Shown one piece after another: positions 17,051 to 25,694 of a DNA stretch of 64,000 nt. The notes under the pieces are model-generated. The model was not told the DNA's origin. It saw only the letters and a program-made list of their open reading frames with translations, and searched no databases. Origin of the DNA: Flavobacterium sp. GTDB taxonomy: Bacteria > Bacteroidota > Bacteroidia > Flavobacteriales > Flavobacteriaceae. A program made the position numbers and the translations under genes. Each line of letters opens with the position of its first letter. Positions within the stretch are counted from its first letter, which is position 1. The stretch spans positions 496,001 to 560,000 of the forward strand of contig NZ_JAIXUB010000015.1 in NCBI RefSeq assembly GCF_027484205.1. Direction: 5' to 3'.

Positions 17051-17413
17051 ATGGATCAAAATACGTATTCTCCGGGATTGCATAAACTAGTTACTCTTCA
17101 AGTTAAGGAGGTTACTTTACTAACTGATAGCGAAAGTTTTATCACATTTTCAGAAAAAATTATTCGAGACTTTGAACTTGAAAAAGTTGGAATTATAACT
17201 CATAATTTTGAGAATAATAGTTTTACCATTGCTATTTGTTTAAAAGAATCCCATATTTGTATTCACACTTGGCCAGAATTTAAACAATTAACACTTGATG
17301 TTTATTTGTGTAATTATTTACAAGATAACTCTCAAAAAGTAAAAAGTATTACGAATGCTTTCGTAAACTATTTTAAGGCAGTTGTTTTAAAAGATTTTGA
17401 AATTAATAGATAA
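17051..17413 (+). CDS. AdoMet decarboxylase-like protein (SpeD family)
   Basis: ATG at 17051 gives 120 residues (a TTG at 17033 would add six). The motif LKESHICIHTWPE contains the SpeD core: the Ser of ESH is the self-cleavage site that becomes the pyruvoyl group, and the His of IHT helps processing. Further on, LDVYLCN keeps the catalytic Cys at the position of FTCG in classical SpeD. So the protein looks able to self-process and decarboxylate S-adenosylmethionine to the aminopropyl donor. It is the first gene of an operon that also encodes a spermidine-synthase-like protein, the enzyme that would use that donor. Confidence 0.82.
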   Translation: MDQNTYSPGLHKLVTLQVKEVTLLTDSESFITFSEKIIRDFELEKVGIITHNFENNSFTIAICLKESHICIHTWPEFKQLTLDVYLCNYLQDNSQKVKSITNAFVNYFKAVVLKDFEINR

Positions 17414-17421
17414 AAAATGAT

Positions 17422-18624
17422 ATGGATTTCCCTTGTTTCCATTGTAATACTGAAACTAAATTAGATGTAAAAATAGACGTAAGTTTTTTTGCATGTCCTA
17501 GTTGTGGCACATTGTATTCTAAGAATAATAATAATGATTTTAAATTCAAGGAAAGATTTAAAAAAGAAATTTATAATAATGTTTTTTCAATTGGTCAAAA
17601 AGCTGACTTTAAAAATGAAATCTATACCATTATTGGAATTTTGATAAAAAGATTTGATTCATTTACAAGATGGGCAGAATATGTTTTGCAAAACGATAAA
17701 GGAGAATTTCTTTATTTATCAGAATCATCAGGAAATTTTATTCTATTGGAGCAAATTGAATTTGAAAAGAAAGTTGGTAACCATCCTTTAACAGTTGATT
17801 ATCTTGACAAGACTTTTGATAGGTATGATTACACTTATCCTAAATTAGATTATGCATCAGGCTATTTTGATTATAATGTATTGAACAAAATTGAACTAAT
17901 CGAATATATTAATCCGCCATATATTCTTTCTTTTGAAAAGTTTGGGCAAGAGCAAACAACTTTTTACGGAGAACACATTTCAAGAAATGATGTAAAAAGA
18001 GCTTTTAAAACATCCGCAATTCCTTCAAAGTCAGAAATTGGAATGGTGCAGCCTTTTTATATCAATGTTAAGAATTTAGCAATTATTTTTTGTTCGGTTG
18101 CTATCTTAATATTACTATCGCATTGGTTTTTAAACAAAGACAGATCTTCGCAAGAAGTATTAAATACATCAATTCCATTTGAAAATTTCACGGCTAAAGA
18201 TTTTGTTAGCCCTTCTTTTGAATTAAAAGGAAGTTCGGCACCATTACAAATTTCGCTATATTCAAATGTAGATAATTCTTGGGCAAATGTACAGGTGGCT
18301 TTGATAAATGAAAAGACCAATGAAGAAGTTTATGCCTCAAAAGATATTGAATATTATCATGGATATACTGATGGCGAAAGCTGGAAAGAAGGAAGTACTT
18401 CAGAAGATTTTAACATTTGTGGTGTAGCTCCAGGTAAATATCACTTAACCATTACGCCATTAAAAGCTCAAGAAGATTTATCAAATAGTACTATAGATAT
18501 TACTGCAACTTGGAACAAACCTTCTTTAAGAAATTTTTTCATGACGTTACTTTTCATGGCTGTTTTTCTTGCTATAGTATATTTTATGTCTAGGAATTTT
18601 GAAGAAAAAAGATGGAATCAATAA
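17422..18624 (+). CDS. DUF4178 protein with zinc ribbon and two membrane helices
   Basis: A 400-residue protein. An N-terminal zinc ribbon (CFHC at about 5-8 and CPSC at about 28-31) precedes a DUF4178-type beta-rich domain (about 40-190; IGQKADFKNEIYTIIGILI and WAEYVLQNDKGEFLYLSES). One transmembrane helix lies near 213-231, an extracytoplasmic beta-sandwich-like domain spans about 240-365, and a last helix is near 372-391. DUF4178 genes are known to travel with DUF350 and spermidine-synthase-like genes, as here. It starts 8 bases after the SpeD-like gene. Biochemical function is unknown. Confidence 0.8.
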   Translation: MDFPCFHCNTETKLDVKIDVSFFACPSCGTLYSKNNNNDFKFKERFKKEIYNNVFSIGQKADFKNEIYTIIGILIKRFDSFTRWAEYVLQNDKGEFLYLSESSGNFILLEQIEFEKKVGNHPLTVDYLDKTFDRYDYTYPKLDYASGYFDYNVLNKIELIEYINPPYILSFEKFGQEQTTFYGEHISRNDVKRAFKTSAIPSKSEIGMVQPFYINVKNLAIIFCSVAILILLSHWFLNKDRSSQEVLNTSIPFENFTAKDFVSPSFELKGSSAPLQISLYSNVDNSWANVQVALINEKTNEEVYASKDIEYYHGYTDGESWKEGSTSEDFNICGVAPGKYHLTITPLKAQEDLSNSTIDITATWNKPSLRNFFMTLLFMAVFLAIVYFMSRNFEEKRWNQ

Positions 18625-18636
18625 AATAAATTGAAC

Positions 18637-18819
18637 ATGGAAAAAGTATCCGATTTTATCAAAGAAAATTATCTTGCATTACTAATAGGTTTGTGTTTTT
18701 ATGGATTATTTCTCTATTATACAACACAAGGAAATAGTTTGTGTGATTGTGAATCTACAGAAAATTACAAACCAACCAATTCAGGACATAGTTCTGTAAA
18801 TCGTTTTTATCATAAATAA
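18637..18819 (+). CDS. Small single-pass membrane protein of the DUF4178/DUF350 operon
   Basis: About 60 residues from ATG at 18637 (a TTG six bases earlier is possible). One hydrophobic helix (LALLIGLCFYGLFLYY, about 13-28) is followed by a short hydrophilic tail with a CDC pair. No family recognised. Its place 12 bases after the DUF4178 gene and 15 bases before the DUF350 gene makes it a real operon member. It may act as an accessory subunit of the membrane complex; this is inference. Confidence 0.6.
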   Translation: MEKVSDFIKENYLALLIGLCFYGLFLYYTTQGNSLCDCESTENYKPTNSGHSSVNRFYHK

Positions 18820-18834
18820 CTAAAAAATAATATC

Positions 18835-19044
18835 ATGAATATTGGACAACTTATTATCAACTCATTAGTATTTTCTGCTGTTGGCATTGCAGTACTTTTT
18901 GTAGCCTATTTTATTATTGAAAAAATTACACCCGAAAATACTTGGAAAAAAATTACTCAAGAAAATAACACTGCTGTAGCACTTGTTTTTGCAGCCTTAA
19001 TTATTGGAATTTCAATGATTATTAGTGCAGCTATTCATGGGTAA
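18835..19044 (+). CDS. DUF350 membrane protein
   Basis: A 69-residue protein with two transmembrane helices (about 8-28 and 47-67) joined by a short polar loop, IEKITPENTWKKITQENNTA. This is one unit of the DUF350 (YjfL-like) fold, in which the helix-loop unit is usually duplicated in longer members; here a single unit is present. It sits between a small membrane protein and the spermidine-synthase-like gene, whose ATG lies inside its last codons (8-base overlap). Confidence 0.8.
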   Translation: MNIGQLIINSLVFSAVGIAVLFVAYFIIEKITPENTWKKITQENNTAVALVFAALIIGISMIISAAIHG

Positions 19045-20554
19045 TAAGTTCCTAAAATTTGAATATTTACTACTTTTTGCAGTTTTTACCATTGCAACAT
19101 GCGGACTAGTTTACGAATTAGTGGCTGGAACTTTGGCAAGTTATCTATTGGGTGATTCTGTAAAGCAATTCTCTTTCATCATTGGAGTTTATCTCTTTTC
19201 GATGGGAATTGGCTCGTATTTTTCAAAGTTTTTAACTAAAAACCTACTCAATACTTTTGTAGAAATAGAAATTCTAGTCGGATTAATTGGCGGATTGAGT
19301 TCAGTTGTTCTTTTTTTGTTGTTTGAAACTGATTTTGCTTTTCAATTTATTCTTTACTTACTTGTTTTTGTTACCGGATGTCTTGTTGGATTGGAAATTC
19401 CGTTACTAATGAATATTCTTAAAGATAAAGTAGAGTTCAAAGATTTAGTTTCAAATGTTTTTACTTTTGATTACATCGGTTCTTTATTAGCATCCATTCT
19501 TTTTCCGTTGATTTTAGTTCCAAAACTCGGAATTATTGGAACATCTCTATTCTTCGGAATGATTAATATTTCTATTGCAATTGTACTTTGTTTTTTGTTA
19601 AAATCAGAGCTAAAAAAAGTAAAATTACTTCGAGCAAAAGCTATTTTTTCATTTCTAGTTTTATTGATAACATTCTTTTTTTCCGAAAATATCCTTTCCT
19701 ATTCTGAAGGTAAATTGTATGGCGAAAACATCATTTACACCAATTCAACACAATACCAGCGAATCGTTTTAACCCACAATAAAAGCGATTACCGATTGTA
19801 CTTAAACAACAACTTACAATTTAGTTCAGCCGATGAGTATCGTTATCACGAGGCATTGGTTCATCCGGCAATGTCAATGGCTAAAAAAGTTGAGAATGTA
19901 TTAGTTCTTGGTGGTGGCGATGGTCTAGCAGTTCGAGAAATTCTAAAATATAAAGATGTAAAAAAAGTTACTTTGGTCGATTTAGATGAAGGAATGACCA
20001 AGTTGTTTAAAACCAATCAAGTATTAGTCGATTTCAATAAAAATGCTTTGAATAATTCCAAAGTATCAGTGTTCAACAAAGACGCTTACATATGGGCAAA
20101 AGAAACCAGAGAAAAATTTGATGTAGTTGTAATCGATTTTCCCGATCCATCTAACTATAGTTTGGGTAAGTTGTATTCACTGAATTTTTACAGTACGATG
20201 CAAAAACTACTTTCAACTGATGCTGTTGTGGTAATTCAAACTACTTCGCCCTATTTTGCTCCAAAATCTTTTTGGTGTATCAACAAAACGGTCATGCAAG
20301 TTTTTCCTCAGGTTGATGCTTATCATGCTTATGTACCATCTTTTGGAGAATGGGGTTTTACCATTGCAATTAATGGTTTTGGAACCAATTTCAATAAAGT
20401 CAATAGAACCGTTGACGGATTAAGGTTTTATAATTATCAATTTGAAAAATTCAATTATTTTTCAAAAGATATGATTTTTAAAGACATTGAAATAAATCGA
20501 TTAGATAACCAAGTTTTAGTACGCTATTTTGATGAAGAATGGGGAAAATTATAG
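19037..20554 (+). CDS. Membrane-anchored spermidine-synthase-like aminopropyltransferase
   Basis: ATG at 19037 gives 505 residues; an in-frame GTG at 19025 would add four. The N-terminal half (about 5-205) has around seven transmembrane helices. The C-terminal half is a spermidine synthase domain: VLVLGGGDGLAVREILKY (nucleotide-binding glycine loop), VTLVDLDEGM (acidic residue for the ribose) and VVIDFPDPSNYSLGKLYS (catalytic Asp and the PDP motif). The reaction would transfer aminopropyl from decarboxylated AdoMet to an amine. The operon also encodes a SpeD-like source of that donor and a FAD amine-oxidase-like protein. The acceptor need not be putrescine. Confidence 0.87.
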   Translation: MGNKFLKFEYLLLFAVFTIATCGLVYELVAGTLASYLLGDSVKQFSFIIGVYLFSMGIGSYFSKFLTKNLLNTFVEIEILVGLIGGLSSVVLFLLFETDFAFQFILYLLVFVTGCLVGLEIPLLMNILKDKVEFKDLVSNVFTFDYIGSLLASILFPLILVPKLGIIGTSLFFGMINISIAIVLCFLLKSELKKVKLLRAKAIFSFLVLLITFFFSENILSYSEGKLYGENIIYTNSTQYQRIVLTHNKSDYRLYLNNNLQFSSADEYRYHEALVHPAMSMAKKVENVLVLGGGDGLAVREILKYKDVKKVTLVDLDEGMTKLFKTNQVLVDFNKNALNNSKVSVFNKDAYIWAKETREKFDVVVIDFPDPSNYSLGKLYSLNFYSTMQKLLSTDAVVVIQTTSPYFAPKSFWCINKTVMQVFPQVDAYHAYVPSFGEWGFTIAINGFGTNFNKVNRTVDGLRFYNYQFEKFNYFSKDMIFKDIEINRLDNQVLVRYFDEEWGKL

Positions 20555-22139
20555 TAGTTCTAGGAGAAATTTCTTCAAATTTTTAGGAGCAACTTTACTG
20601 ATTGTCCCACTCATTAATGCTTGTAAAGAAAAAGTAATCACACTCTTAATTCGATTGTCGGGAACCAATCATATTTTAGGACATAAACTTCGAGTTAAAA
20701 ATTTTCCAAAACCTTCTGAGCAAATTCATATTCCTTATTTAATTGTTGGTGGCGGAATTACTGGTTTGTCTGCTGCAAGACAACTTTCTAAAAAAGGAGT
20801 TTCTGATTTTTTGTTGGTCGAATTAGAAAATCATTTAGGCGGAAATTCTTCCAATGGTGAAAATCAATATTCTAAATTTCCTCTTGGCGCACATTATTTG
20901 CCTTTGCCAAACATTGAAGATGTAGAGTTATTACAATTTCTTGAAGAAGAAAAAATTATTTTGGGTTATGATTCGAAAGGTTTTCCAAAATTTGATGAAA
21001 CACAATTAACGTTTTCGCCTGATGAACGATTGTTTTATAAAAACAATTGGCAAGAAGGAATAGTTCCTAGAGTTGGAAATTCAGTAGCTGATGAAGAAGA
21101 ATTGATTCGATTTTTCTCAATGATGGATGAATTTAGAATCAAAAAAGATGACTCTGGTTTATATTGGTTCAATATTCCAATGAATTTATCTTCTCAAAAT
21201 GATCAAGTAAAAAGTCTGGATAAACTAACAATGAAGGAATGGTTAGTGCAGCAAAATTTAAAATCGAAACCGCTTTTAGTTTATATAGATTATTGTTGTA
21301 GAGACGATTTTGGTTTAGGAATTGATTTCGTTTCAGCTTATGCAGGAATTCATTATTTCGCTGCTAGAAAACAAAATAGCACATCTGAAAAAAGTGATAA
21401 TGTTTTAACTTGGCCCGAAGGAAACGCCAGATTAGCTAATCATTTGAATAAATATTCCAAAGGCAAAACATTACAAAATCATTTAGTTTATGAAGTGAAA
21501 ATAAAAAGCGATAAAGCTGTAGCATTTGTTTTTGATGATAAAACTAAATCTTCTGTTGAGATTATTGCCGATAAAATTATAATGGCAACTCCGCAATTTG
21601 TAAATCAATATTTGTTTGAAGGCAGAAAAGAATACACCAAAGATTTTCATTATGCACCATGGCTTTTGGCAACATTAGTAGTTTCCGATTTAACCGATAA
21701 TTTCAGTTTTCCATTGTGTTGGGATAATGTAACACATGGTTCAAAAGGATTGGGTTATATTTACGATCAACACCAGTCATTGCAACAAATTCAAGATAAA
21801 AAGGTGATTACTTATTACTACAGTTTTTCGTCATCAGATTGTGGAAAGAGTAGAAGAGAAATTTATAAAAAGTCAAAAGAATATTGGAAAAATTTAGTTT
21901 TTGAAGATTTAAAAATTGCGCATCCTAATATTGAAGAAGTAACAGAAAGTATCGATATTCATCTTTTAGGTCACGGAATGATTAGCCCAAAAAACGGATT
22001 TTTATTTGGCGAAAGTAAGCGAAAAGCTGCGCAATCCATTGATGATAAAATCTATTTTGCACATTCGGATTTATCGGGAATATCTATTTTTGAAGAAGCT
22101 TTTCATCAAGGAATCAATGTAGTAAATAAAATTGTGTAA
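20532..22139 (+). CDS. Exported FAD-dependent amine-oxidase-like protein
   Basis: From ATG at 20532 the protein has 535 residues and overlaps the aminopropyltransferase gene by 23 bases. The N-terminus shows SSRRNFFKFLGATLLIVPL, a twin-arginine-like signal, followed by a possible lipobox (INAC). So the protein is probably exported, perhaps folded with its cofactor. Then comes a FAD Rossmann motif, YLIVGGGITGLSAARQLSKK, and LENHLGGNS, as in flavin amine oxidases and protoporphyrinogen-oxidase-like enzymes. Its operon with SpeD- and SpeE-like genes suggests a polyamine-type amine as substrate. The next ATG begins at the last base of its stop codon. Confidence 0.8.
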   Translation: MKNGENYSSSRRNFFKFLGATLLIVPLINACKEKVITLLIRLSGTNHILGHKLRVKNFPKPSEQIHIPYLIVGGGITGLSAARQLSKKGVSDFLLVELENHLGGNSSNGENQYSKFPLGAHYLPLPNIEDVELLQFLEEEKIILGYDSKGFPKFDETQLTFSPDERLFYKNNWQEGIVPRVGNSVADEEELIRFFSMMDEFRIKKDDSGLYWFNIPMNLSSQNDQVKSLDKLTMKEWLVQQNLKSKPLLVYIDYCCRDDFGLGIDFVSAYAGIHYFAARKQNSTSEKSDNVLTWPEGNARLANHLNKYSKGKTLQNHLVYEVKIKSDKAVAFVFDDKTKSSVEIIADKIIMATPQFVNQYLFEGRKEYTKDFHYAPWLLATLVVSDLTDNFSFPLCWDNVTHGSKGLGYIYDQHQSLQQIQDKKVITYYYSFSSSDCGKSRREIYKKSKEYWKNLVFEDLKIAHPNIEEVTESIDIHLLGHGMISPKNGFLFGESKRKAAQSIDDKIYFAHSDLSGISIFEEAFHQGINVVNKIV

Positions 22140-23152
22140 TGGTTCAACCTTGGATACATAAAGCTAAAACCGATAGTGTTTTTATACTTGCACCATCATT
22201 TATTGTTTTGGCTATTGTTTTGCTATTTCAAAATTGGTTGACAGAAATTGAAGAAAGTTATTCTTTTTATACGTGGCTATTTTTGATCGTTTTTATTGAT
22301 GTAGCTCATGTGTATTCCACCTTGTTTAAAACTTATTTTGTCACTTCAGAATTTCAAAGAAGAAAGCAATTGTACATTGGATTGCCCATTTTTTGTTTTC
22401 TAATTGGTTTTATTTTATTTCTATTTGGAAGTCAGGTGTTTTGGTCTGTTTTAGCTTATGTAGCAGTTTTTCATTTCATTCGACAGCAATATGGCTTTAT
22501 GCGATTGTATTCTAGAAATGAAGATAAAACCTATGCTTGGATAGATAATTTGATTATTTACACAGCTACAGTTTATCCAATGCTATATTGGTTTTTATCT
22601 CCAAAACGAAAGTTTAATTGGTTTGTAGAGAACGAATTTTTTAAGTATGAAAATCCAATTTTACTACAGATTCTATCTTGGATATACTTTTCAATTATAC
22701 TTTTTTATTTTGTTCGAACAGTTTATGTTTCAATAAAAACGAACTATTTTAACATTCCTAAAAACGCTATAATTATTGGAACAATCTTGTCTTGGTATTT
22801 CGGAATTGTATATTTTAATAATGATTTAGTTTTTACATTATTAAATGTTGTCTCTCATGGAATTCCATATATGGCTTTAATTTATCTCAATGAAATAGAG
22901 AAAAAAACTATTGAAGATTTGGGATTTTTAGGTTTGTTGAAACAATTTAAAGGTGTTTTAATCTTTATTACAATTCTATTGATTACTGCTTTTTCAGAAG
23001 AATTTTTGTGGGAGATTTTAGTTTGGAACGAACAAATATCAATTACAAATTTTGACTTTTCAAATTGGCAATACATCTTGGTTCCTTTGCTAACAGTTCC
23101 GCAGTTTACCCATTATTTATTGGATGGATTTATTTGGAAATCAAAAAAGTAA
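22139..23152 (+). CDS. Polytopic membrane protein with conserved-looking histidines
   Basis: A 337-residue protein with about eight to nine transmembrane helices. Histidines sit in or next to the helices: DVAHVYSTLFKTYF, VFHFIRQQYGFMRLY, VVSHGIPYMALIY and FTHYLLDGFIWK. Such spaced His motifs recall membrane metal enzymes, but I do not recognise the family and cannot show metal binding. It overlaps the FAD protein gene by one base and is the last gene of the 17051-23152 operon; the next gene is convergent, 5 bases away. Confidence 0.65.
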   Translation: MVQPWIHKAKTDSVFILAPSFIVLAIVLLFQNWLTEIEESYSFYTWLFLIVFIDVAHVYSTLFKTYFVTSEFQRRKQLYIGLPIFCFLIGFILFLFGSQVFWSVLAYVAVFHFIRQQYGFMRLYSRNEDKTYAWIDNLIIYTATVYPMLYWFLSPKRKFNWFVENEFFKYENPILLQILSWIYFSIILFYFVRTVYVSIKTNYFNIPKNAIIIGTILSWYFGIVYFNNDLVFTLLNVVSHGIPYMALIYLNEIEKKTIEDLGFLGLLKQFKGVLIFITILLITAFSEEFLWEILVWNEQISITNFDFSNWQYILVPLLTVPQFTHYLLDGFIWKSKK

Positions 23153-23157
23153 TGAAG

Positions 23158-23856
23158 TTACAACCCTAAAACTAATTTTGCTTTCGGTAAAATCCGCTCC
23201 ACAAATTTACTATAAGCAATTTCTGATGGATGTAAACCATCACTAGCTACTAAATTAGGTTGCGCTATTCCTTGTCTTGTAATGTCAGTGATGTTCACAA
23301 AAGTGATATTATTTTCAATGCAATAATTTTCTGCAAAAGCATTATAATTATCAATTTGGGTTGAAATAGTTGCATTACCATTTCCAAAAGGTGTATAGGC
23401 ATAATCAGGTATTGAAACCACAATTACATTTTCTTTAATTCCTTTTGCTTTTTCAATAGCAATGGTCACTAATTCAGGAAATTCTTGTTCATAGAGACTA
23501 AAAGGTTTGTTTTGATATTGATTGTTTACGCCTATCAATAAAGTTACCAAATCATAATCATTTGTTGGATTTTGAGTCGCAATTGCCGATTTTAAATTGG
23601 TTGTTGTCCAACCTGTTTGTGCAATGATATTGGTAATAAATATATCTTTCGTAGTTAGACTATTTTTAATTTGTGTTTGCAATTGAATTGGAAAACGACA
23701 AGTTTCGCATACACTTTGACCTATAGTATAGCTATCGCCAAGGGCTAAATATTTTATTGTTTTACTGCTCGTTACTGTTTGCGCAGTATCATTTACTGAA
23801 CAACTAACTAGTAACGTAAATACAAGTAAAAAACTAATTTTTAGTAAGTGTTTCAT
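23158..23856 (-). CDS. SGNH/GDSL hydrolase lipoprotein
   Basis: A 232-residue lipoprotein: MKHLLKISFLLVFTLLVSCS ends in the lipobox VSC. The SGNH blocks follow: block I YLALGDSYTIGQ (nucleophile Ser), block III with LIGVNNQYQ (Asn), and block V SDGLHPSEIAY (Asp and His). It should hydrolyse an ester such as an acyl or acetyl group in the periplasm or on the surface. Its ATG overlaps the stop of the upstream phosphoesterase gene by 4 bases, so the two form an operon. The substrate is unknown. Confidence 0.9.
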   Translation of the reverse strand: MKHLLKISFLLVFTLLVSCSVNDTAQTVTSSKTIKYLALGDSYTIGQSVCETCRFPIQLQTQIKNSLTTKDIFITNIIAQTGWTTTNLKSAIATQNPTNDYDLVTLLIGVNNQYQNKPFSLYEQEFPELVTIAIEKAKGIKENVIVVSIPDYAYTPFGNGNATISTQIDNYNAFAENYCIENNITFVNITDITRQGIAQPNLVASDGLHPSEIAYSKFVERILPKAKLVLGL

Positions 23857-24755
23857 AGTGATTTATACGAAATTAAATTCACAGGAGTTTCAATATATTC
23901 TTTTACGATTTGTAAAATTCCATCATCGTTAGTGTCAATTAGCCATTTTACCAAAGCTATTTTACCATTTTCAATTTCGATTCCAGTAATATTTCTTGGG
24001 TGAACACAACTTCCGTCATTGAAAAAATTTAATAAATTTTCATGAGGTTTTGGAAAATGTGGTCGATGGGTATGACCTACAATTGTAATTTTATTTCCGT
24101 TATCAGCAATCCATTTTTTTATTCTTCTTTCCACTTTTATGGATTCGATATAATTTTTTGCCGGACTTGTTGGGTCTTTTATTCCCCAAACTTGTAATGG
24201 CTTCCAAAGAATTCTAACAAAGAAACGATTGAATTTCCAGCCAACATAATTAAAAAAATCAGCTTGATGTCCGTGAGTTAAAAATAATTCCTGCCCAGTT
24301 TCAGAATTTTCTAAAACGATAGCTTCATGAAATTTTAAATCGGGCATCAATGGCATATTTTTTCCCTCTGTGGTATCAAAATATTCAGAGAAATTTCGTT
24401 TTACAATAGATGGATTTCTATAAACCATATCATGATTACCATAAATCATGTGTAGTTTATTTTGCAAATAGAATTTCTTTAGTAATAAAAAAACATTCTT
24501 ATTAGCTTCCAAAATATCTTTGAAAAATAAATTTTCCCACAACTCATCACCATCACCTAGTTCAACATACTGAAAACCATTTTTATAATAATGATTCAAA
24601 GCATGCATATAAATATTGCGATTATTGGCAAAATCATCGGCAAAACTTCCATCTCCACGGTGACAATCACTAAACAATATGAACTTATCCGAATTAGTAA
24701 ATTGAATTCGTTTGGCTTGATTGTAGGCGCGTGTTAATCTTGTTTGAGATGACAT
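23853..24755 (-). CDS. Calcineurin-like metallophosphoesterase
   Basis: A 300-residue phosphoesterase with all metal-ligand blocks: FSDCHRGDGSF, ELGDGDELWEN, IYGNHDMV, LTHGHQADFF and VGHTHRPHFP. It differs from the LpxH-like protein at 639-1457 in the first block (DCHRGD against DVHLGT) and in spacing, so it is a separate subfamily. No signal peptide is seen. It is coupled to the SGNH lipoprotein gene. Substrate unknown; membrane lipid headgroups or nucleotides are possible. Confidence 0.85.
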   Translation of the reverse strand: MSSQTRLTRAYNQAKRIQFTNSDKFILFSDCHRGDGSFADDFANNRNIYMHALNHYYKNGFQYVELGDGDELWENLFFKDILEANKNVFLLLKKFYLQNKLHMIYGNHDMVYRNPSIVKRNFSEYFDTTEGKNMPLMPDLKFHEAIVLENSETGQELFLTHGHQADFFNYVGWKFNRFFVRILWKPLQVWGIKDPTSPAKNYIESIKVERRIKKWIADNGNKITIVGHTHRPHFPKPHENLLNFFNDGSCVHPRNITGIEIENGKIALVKWLIDTNDDGILQIVKEYIETPVNLISYKSL

Positions 24756-24787
24756 AATGAAAAATTTACTTGATAAAGATATAAATT

Positions 24788-25570
24788 TTATACCATTTCA
24801 AGTCTCATTTCCATTTGCTCTTCAATTGCATTCCAAAGTCCAATACGTTTTTCAAGTGCTTGAACAGAAACTTCTTCAACTTCTTTCCATTTTTGTTCAG
24901 AATCGTTGCAAAGTTCACTAACCATTTGCATTGCCATTGGTCCGTGTTCGTCAGCATCGAGTTCAATATGACGTTCGAAATAGTAAATTAGTTTTGATAA
25001 ATCTGTTTCGGGGAAATTGTTTTGAAAGTTTTTTAATATTTCTGTAAACATATTAGGAATTAAATCTTCTCTACCAAAAGTGAATGCTGCTGCAATTTTA
25101 TGTGGTTTTCCTTCTTCAATAACTCTGAAAGTAAAATCTAAAAAGGCTTTCACATTAGGATGTAAATCACTTTGTTTTATAGACACAAAAATATTTTGAG
25201 TAGCTTTTACGTTGATTAAAAATTCATGAATTTGAGAGGTATTTGCACCACATTGTTCCATTGCATCAATGTACATTTCAAAATGACTTTGACGTAATCC
25301 ATCTAAAGTTAAATCGGTTTCTTCAGCTACTACAATTTCGTTGATTAAGTATCGTATTTCTGGATTTCCTACAGGTAACCAAGGAGTTGTGGTACAAGTT
25401 AATTTGTTTTGCAAAGCTTTTAACAAAGACATAAAATCCCAAACGGCATAAATATGGTTTTCTAAAAAACAGTGAAGATCTTCAATTGTTTTTACTTTTT
25501 CATATAATGAATGGGTAAGTAATTGATTTTTATACTCTTGAATATTGTTGTTGATTGTTTGAATAGTCAT
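24788..25570 (-). CDS. DUF3050 family protein
   Basis: A 260-residue, mostly alpha-helical protein. It shows the DUF3050 pattern: an N-terminal LENHIYAVWDFMSLLKALQN, the segment WLPVGNPEIRYLINEIVVAEE, and C-terminal LIYYFERHIELDADEHGPMA. Several His and Glu residues (LENH, EEtD, ERHIELDADEHG) are placed as in heme-oxygenase-like di-iron proteins, to which this family has been compared; that is family knowledge and not shown here. It is separated from the glutaryl-CoA dehydrogenase gene by a terminator. Confidence 0.82.
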   Translation of the reverse strand: MTIQTINNNIQEYKNQLLTHSLYEKVKTIEDLHCFLENHIYAVWDFMSLLKALQNKLTCTTTPWLPVGNPEIRYLINEIVVAEETDLTLDGLRQSHFEMYIDAMEQCGANTSQIHEFLINVKATQNIFVSIKQSDLHPNVKAFLDFTFRVIEEGKPHKIAAAFTFGREDLIPNMFTEILKNFQNNFPETDLSKLIYYFERHIELDADEHGPMAMQMVSELCNDSEQKWKEVEEVSVQALEKRIGLWNAIEEQMEMRLEMV

Positions 25571-25635
25571 TGCAATTTTTATTAGAATTTACGTAAAATT
25601 AAATCATTTAGATTTCAAAATACTTTATCAAAAGT

Positions 25636-25667
25636 AAAAAAGCTCCTCGAAATAGAGAAGCTTTTTA
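25636..25667 (-). terminator. Terminator after the glutaryl-CoA dehydrogenase gene
   Basis: On the minus strand, AAAAAGCTTCTC pairs with GAGGAGCTTTTTT around the loop TATTTC, with one mismatch, and ends in a T run. It lies 28 bases after the stop codon of the gene at 25695. Confidence 0.75.
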
Positions 25668-25694
25668 TATCAATTTTATTTTTTGTTTAATTTA

